NCBI RefSeq assembly: GCF_003076275.1 | Contig: NZ_CP029064.1 | Coordinates: 2,242,501 to 2,306,500, forward strand | Length of the DNA stretch: 64,000 nucleotides | Source: Microbulbifer sp. A4B17 | GTDB lineage: Bacteria; Pseudomonadota; Gammaproteobacteria; Pseudomonadales; Cellvibrionaceae | Reading direction: 5' to 3' | Shown here: positions 60,752 through 64,000 of the stretch, piece by piece | Layout of the letters: each line of letters starts with the position of its first letter | How positions within the stretch are numbered: position 1 is the stretch's first letter | Position numbers and translations under genes: made by a program | Notes under the pieces: model-generated | What the model saw: only the letters and a program-made list of their open reading frames with translations | What the model was told of the DNA's origin: nothing | The model's database searches: none

Positions 60752-61977
60752 GATCCGCAGTTTTTTCCAGCCTGATATTCGGTGCTTTACTTTCCTTGTT
60801 CCTAAGTGGCAGCGGCAGTGTGTATGCGGCCGGAGCTGTCGTAGAGGCAGAACCGGAAAAAGGGCCCAATCGTGGGCGCATGTTGAGAGAAGGTGATTTT
60901 GCCGTTGAGCTAAGTATTTATGAAACTGGTGTTCCCCCGGAGTTTCGGGTTTGGGTGAGTAATGATGGAGAGCTGGTAAATCCTCAACAAGTTGATCTTA
61001 AAGTGGTTCTTACAAGGCTTGGAGATGGAGAGGATCACATCGGGTTCAGGCCTGAGGGGGATTACCTGCGTGGCGATATGGTGATCTATGAGCCCCACTC
61101 ATTTGTTGTGACTCTAACAGCCAGGTACCAGGGGCAAGAATACCGCTGGCAATACGATAATTTTGAGGGGCGAACCCGTATTGAGTCCGGTATTGCAGAA
61201 TCCATGGAAATTGACACGGAAACCGTTGGCCCTGCCAGGATGAGTGAGACCAGCCGCGCTTACGGCAGGCTTATTGTAGATCCAGAGCAGGTACGTGAAA
61301 TCAGTGCGCGTTTCGATGGCTATGTAGAAACTGTGCAGGTTGGATTGGGGGAGCGCGTTAAAAAAGGGCAACCCCTGATTGCCATTAACAGCAATCAAAA
61401 CCTGAACACCTACACTATTAAATCCCCAATTGCCGGTGTAGTAATTCAGCGCAATGTGAACCCTGGTGAACAGACCGCAGGTCGAGTTTTATTAACTATT
61501 GCCGATGATACCGCTTTGTTGGCAGAGCTGGATGTTTTTCCCTCAACACGTCCCCAGATTCGCCAGGGCGCGCCCGTTTCCGTAAATATCAAGTCCTTGG
61601 AAACTCCTCTCCTCGGGGTAGTGAAACAAATTGATACTTTGATGAAACCCAACCAGGCCACCGCCGTTCGAGTGTCACTGCAAGATATTCCCGCAGGCCT
61701 CGCACCAGGTTCTTTTGTAAGTGGCGATATCCAAGTTGCTGAATATGAGGTGCCTCTCGCCGTAAAGCGTTCCGGTTTACAGGCGTTCCGAGATTTTACT
61801 GTCGTTTATGCCAAGGTGGGCGACCAGTATGAAGTGCGTATGTTGGAGTTAGGGCGTGAAGCTGGCGATTGGGTTGAAGTGCTGGGGGGGATTCGACCGG
61901 GAATCGAATATGTCACCGGTAACAGCTACATCATTAAAGCGGACATTGAAAAGTCCGGTGCATCCCACGATCACTGA
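60748..61977 (+). CDS. czcB: RND efflux periplasmic adaptor (second CzcB)
   Basis: A 409-residue membrane-fusion protein, paralogous to the adaptor at 30954-32207. After the signal sequence (to about residue 27) the mature start has only acidic residues (EAEPEKGPNRGRMLREG) and lacks the His-rich stretch of the first copy, which may mean different metal preference. The lipoyl-like halves SARFDGYVETVQVGLGERVK and SPIAGVVIQRNVNPGE are clear. It ends NSYIIKADIEKSGASHDH. Starts in the czcC stop, ends 9 bases before czcA. Confidence 0.91.
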   Translation: MRSAVFSSLIFGALLSLFLSGSGSVYAAGAVVEAEPEKGPNRGRMLREGDFAVELSIYETGVPPEFRVWVSNDGELVNPQQVDLKVVLTRLGDGEDHIGFRPEGDYLRGDMVIYEPHSFVVTLTARYQGQEYRWQYDNFEGRTRIESGIAESMEIDTETVGPARMSETSRAYGRLIVDPEQVREISARFDGYVETVQVGLGERVKKGQPLIAINSNQNLNTYTIKSPIAGVVIQRNVNPGEQTAGRVLLTIADDTALLAELDVFPSTRPQIRQGAPVSVNIKSLETPLLGVVKQIDTLMKPNQATAVRVSLQDIPAGLAPGSFVSGDIQVAEYEVPLAVKRSGLQAFRDFTVVYAKVGDQYEVRMLELGREAGDWVEVLGGIRPGIEYVTGNSYIIKADIEKSGASHDH

Positions 61978-61986
61978 GGGTTCGAC

Positions 61987-64000
61987 ATGCTTGAGTACTT
62001 GATAAGAACCTCAATTCAAAATCGCGGGCTGGTTATTGCCCTTGTGCTATTACTGTGCGGTTTGGGCATTTGGAATTTCACCCGGCTGCCCATTGATGCA
62101 GTACCAGATATTACCAATATCCAGGTGGTTATTAATACGGAGGCACCGGGGTATACCCCAAAAGAAGTTGAGCAACGGGTTACATACCCTGTGGAAAATG
62201 CAATGGCTGGATTGCCGAGCCTGGCTTATACCCGCTCCGTTTCGCGGTATGGGTTGTCCCAGGTTACGGTGATTTTTGAAGATGGCACCGATATTTATTT
62301 TGCCCGCCAGTTAGTGAATGAACGGCTCACTGGTGTACGTGGTGCACTGCCTGCTGGTTTGGAGCCGGAGCTTGGACCCATCGCCACAGGTCTTGGTGAA
62401 ATCTTTATGTTCACAGTGGACTCCGAACCCGGAGCCACCAATGCTGATGGCAGTGCGGTTACACCTAAGGACTTGCGTTCGGTGCATGACTGGATTGTAC
62501 GCCCGCAGTTACTGCGTGTACCTGGTGTGGTGGAAGTCAATCCGATCGGCGGATTCAAGAGAGAAATTCTAATTGCTATAGAGCCAGAGAAACTGCTGGC
62601 ATTCGGCCTGACCCAGGAAGACCTGATTCGCTCGATCGAGGAGAACAATCGTAACCGCGGTGTAGGATTTATTGAACACAGTGGCGCCCAGTGGTTGTTG
62701 CGGGTTCCGGGGCAGGCAAGCTCGTTAGAGACACTGAAGGATTTCCTGGTTGCGGAAGTGAATGGCGTTGCTGTTCGCCTTGGCGACTTGGCCAAGATCG
62801 AAGAGGGGCGCGAAATGCGCACCGGGGCGGCTACTCAGAACGGCAGGGACGTGGTGATGAGCACCGTTTTCATGCTGGTTGGCGAAAATAGTCGCACCGT
62901 TGCAGGTGCAGTTGGTGAAAAGTTAGAGTATATCAAACAGAGTCTACCACCTGGTATCACATTGACTGCGGTTTATGATCGTACCGGTCTGGTTAACCAG
63001 ACATTGCGCACGGTCCAAACCAATCTTATGGAAGGTGCGCTGCTGGTTATCGCGGTTCTTTTCCTGCTGCTGGGGAATGTTCGCGCAGCAATCCTCACTG
63101 CACTGGTCATTCCGGTGGCCATGTTAATGACCATCACCGGCATGGTGCAGGCCCGCGTAAGTGCAAACCTGATGAGTCTGGGGGCGCTGGACTTTGGCTT
63201 GTTGGTGGATGGGGCCATCATTATTGTTGAGAACTGTCTGCGACGCCTCAGCGAATCCGCCCGCGAGCGTGGCCAGTTAGATCTAAAAGAACGGCTTACC
63301 CTGGTATTCCAATCGACGCGGGAAGTGATTCGCCCAGCCATGTTTGGAGTGTTCATTATCACAGCCGTGTATTTACCCATTTTTGCCCTGACTGGAGTGG
63401 AGGGCAAGATGTTCCATCCGATGGCAATTACCGTGGTGATTGCGTTGCTTTCTGCGATGTTTCTTTCCGTCACTTTGGTACCAGCCGGCATAGCGCTGCT
63501 ATTCCGCAAGCCGGTGATCGAAAAGAAAAACCCTGCACTTGAGAAGCTGAATAGCTTTTATCGCCCGGCCCTGGAGTTTGCACTGCGCCAGCGTTGCACG
63601 GTTGTCGTTATTGCTGCGCTATTGGTGTTGGTTTCCGGCTATACGGCAAGCAGAATGGGTAGCGAATTTGTGCCGAATCTGGATGAAGGCGATATTGCCA
63701 TGCATGCCTTGCGTATTCCCGGCACATCCTTGGAGCAAGCGATTTCACTACAAAAATCCCTGGAGGAGAGGATTAAAGAGTTGCCCGAAGTGGAGCGTAT
63801 ATTCGCCAAAATTGGTACTGCAGAAGTGGCTACCGATGCCGTTCCCCCAAGTGTTGCCGATAACTTTATTATCCTGAAACCCAGGTCTCAGTGGCCAGAT
63901 CCGGATAAGCCGAAAGAGCAATTGGTAGACGAGCTGGCAAAGCTGGTAGAGCCAATTCCCGGCAACCGCTATGAATTTCTCCAGCCAATCCAGATGCGCT
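61987..64000 (+). CDS. czcA: CzcA-type heavy-metal RND transporter (N-terminal two-thirds)
   Basis: Inner-membrane HME-RND pump; the frame is open to the end of the window (671 codons) with the stop outside. The start MLEYLIRTSIQNRG is followed by [20 protein letters not shown]. The proton-relay motif is DFGLLVDGAIIIVEN with Asp402, Asp408 and Glu415 at the same numbering as the first copy, so the Zn/Co/Cd-type class is expected. It lies 9 bases after the adaptor gene. Sequence differs from the first CzcA throughout, so this is an old duplication or independent acquisition. Confidence 0.94.
   Translation, partial: MLEYLIRTSIQNRGLVIALVLLLCGLGIWNFTRLPIDAVPDITNIQVVINTEAPGYTPKEVEQRVTYPVENAMAGLPSLAYTRSVSRYGLSQVTVIFEDGTDIYFARQLVNERLTGVRGALPAGLEPELGPIATGLGEIFMFTVDSEPGATNADGSAVTPKDLRSVHDWIVRPQLLRVPGVVEVNPIGGFKREILIAIEPEKLLAFGLTQEDLIRSIEENNRNRGVGFIEHSGAQWLLRVPGQASSLETLKDFLVAEVNGVAVRLGDLAKIEEGREMRTGAATQNGRDVVMSTVFMLVGENSRTVAGAVGEKLEYIKQSLPPGITLTAVYDRTGLVNQTLRTVQTNLMEGALLVIAVLFLLLGNVRAAILTALVIPVAMLMTITGMVQARVSANLMSLGALDFGLLVDGAIIIVENCLRRLSESARERGQLDLKERLTLVFQSTREVIRPAMFGVFIITAVYLPIFALTGVEGKMFHPMAITVVIALLSAMFLSVTLVPAGIALLFRKPVIEKKNPALEKLNSFYRPALEFALRQRCTVVVIAALLVLVSGYTASRMGSEFVPNLDEGDIAMHALRIPGTSLEQAISLQKSLEERIKELPEVERIFAKIGTAEVATDAVPPSVADNFIILKPRSQWPDPDKPKEQLVDELAKLVEPIPGNRYEFLQPIQMR

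Overview
This window looks like a chromosomal segment of a marine gammaproteobacterium, most likely of the Microbulbifer/Cellvibrionales type. That placement is an inference from the core gene order clpA–infA–bpt–aat–trxB–ftsK–lolA–rarA–crcB–serS–cysG and from the TonB-receptor style, not from a database search. No rRNA, tRNA, CRISPR array, intact insertion sequence or prophage was found.

Layout. 1–13 kb is a housekeeping block: the end of clpA, infA, the two N-degron aminoacyl-transferases (bpt, aat), trxB, an orphan methyltransferase, ftsK, lolA, rarA, crcB, serS and cysG. 13–29 kb is accessory metabolism and stress: a penicillin-acylase-type Ntn hydrolase divergent from a large TonB-dependent receptor, the ergothioneine genes egtB and egtD, a DUF411 metal-binding protein, an SLC13/ArsB-like permease, an MFS transporter, a YheT-type hydrolase, an AS3MT-like arsenite methyltransferase, an ECF sigma/anti-sigma pair and a secreted DUF2092 pair. 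29–35.4 kb is a first heavy-metal RND efflux operon (CzcI-like, CzcC, CzcB, CzcA). 35.7–43 kb is lower-GC: a DoxX-like protein, a lipoprotein subtilase with P-domain plus a probable dedicated chaperone, RDD and LysE membrane proteins, and two decayed genes (DUF1428, BlaI). 43.3–53.6 kb is a cobalamin locus under a cobalamin riboswitch: btuB-cobO-cobQ-btuC-btuD-cobU-cobT-cobC-cobS-btuF, interrupted between cobU and cobT by a 265-bp inverted-repeat (MITE-like) element. 53.6–58 kb is sparse and AT-rich: a holin-like peptide, a PanE-like reductase, a MerR gene broken by one stop codon, and phzF. 58–64 kb is a second RND metal efflux operon, headed by a BlaI repressor and an M56 metallopeptidase; its czcA runs off the end of the window.

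How the genes fit together. Aat and Bpt attach Leu/Phe to protein N-termini, making substrates for ClpS/ClpAP. The cobalamin cluster imports corrinoids across both membranes (BtuB, BtuF-BtuC-BtuD), adenosylates them (CobO), amidates them (CobQ) and assembles the lower ligand (CobU, CobT, CobC, CobS). The ring-building genes and cbiB/cobD are not here, which points to salvage or late assembly. Metal and metalloid handling recurs: two Czc-type tripartite pumps, DUF411, ArsM and an ArsB-like permease. The observation I rate highest is the single overlapping operon that puts a BlaI-M56 proteolytic signalling pair in front of a CzcCBA pump. The subtilase/chaperone pair and the MITE-like element come next.
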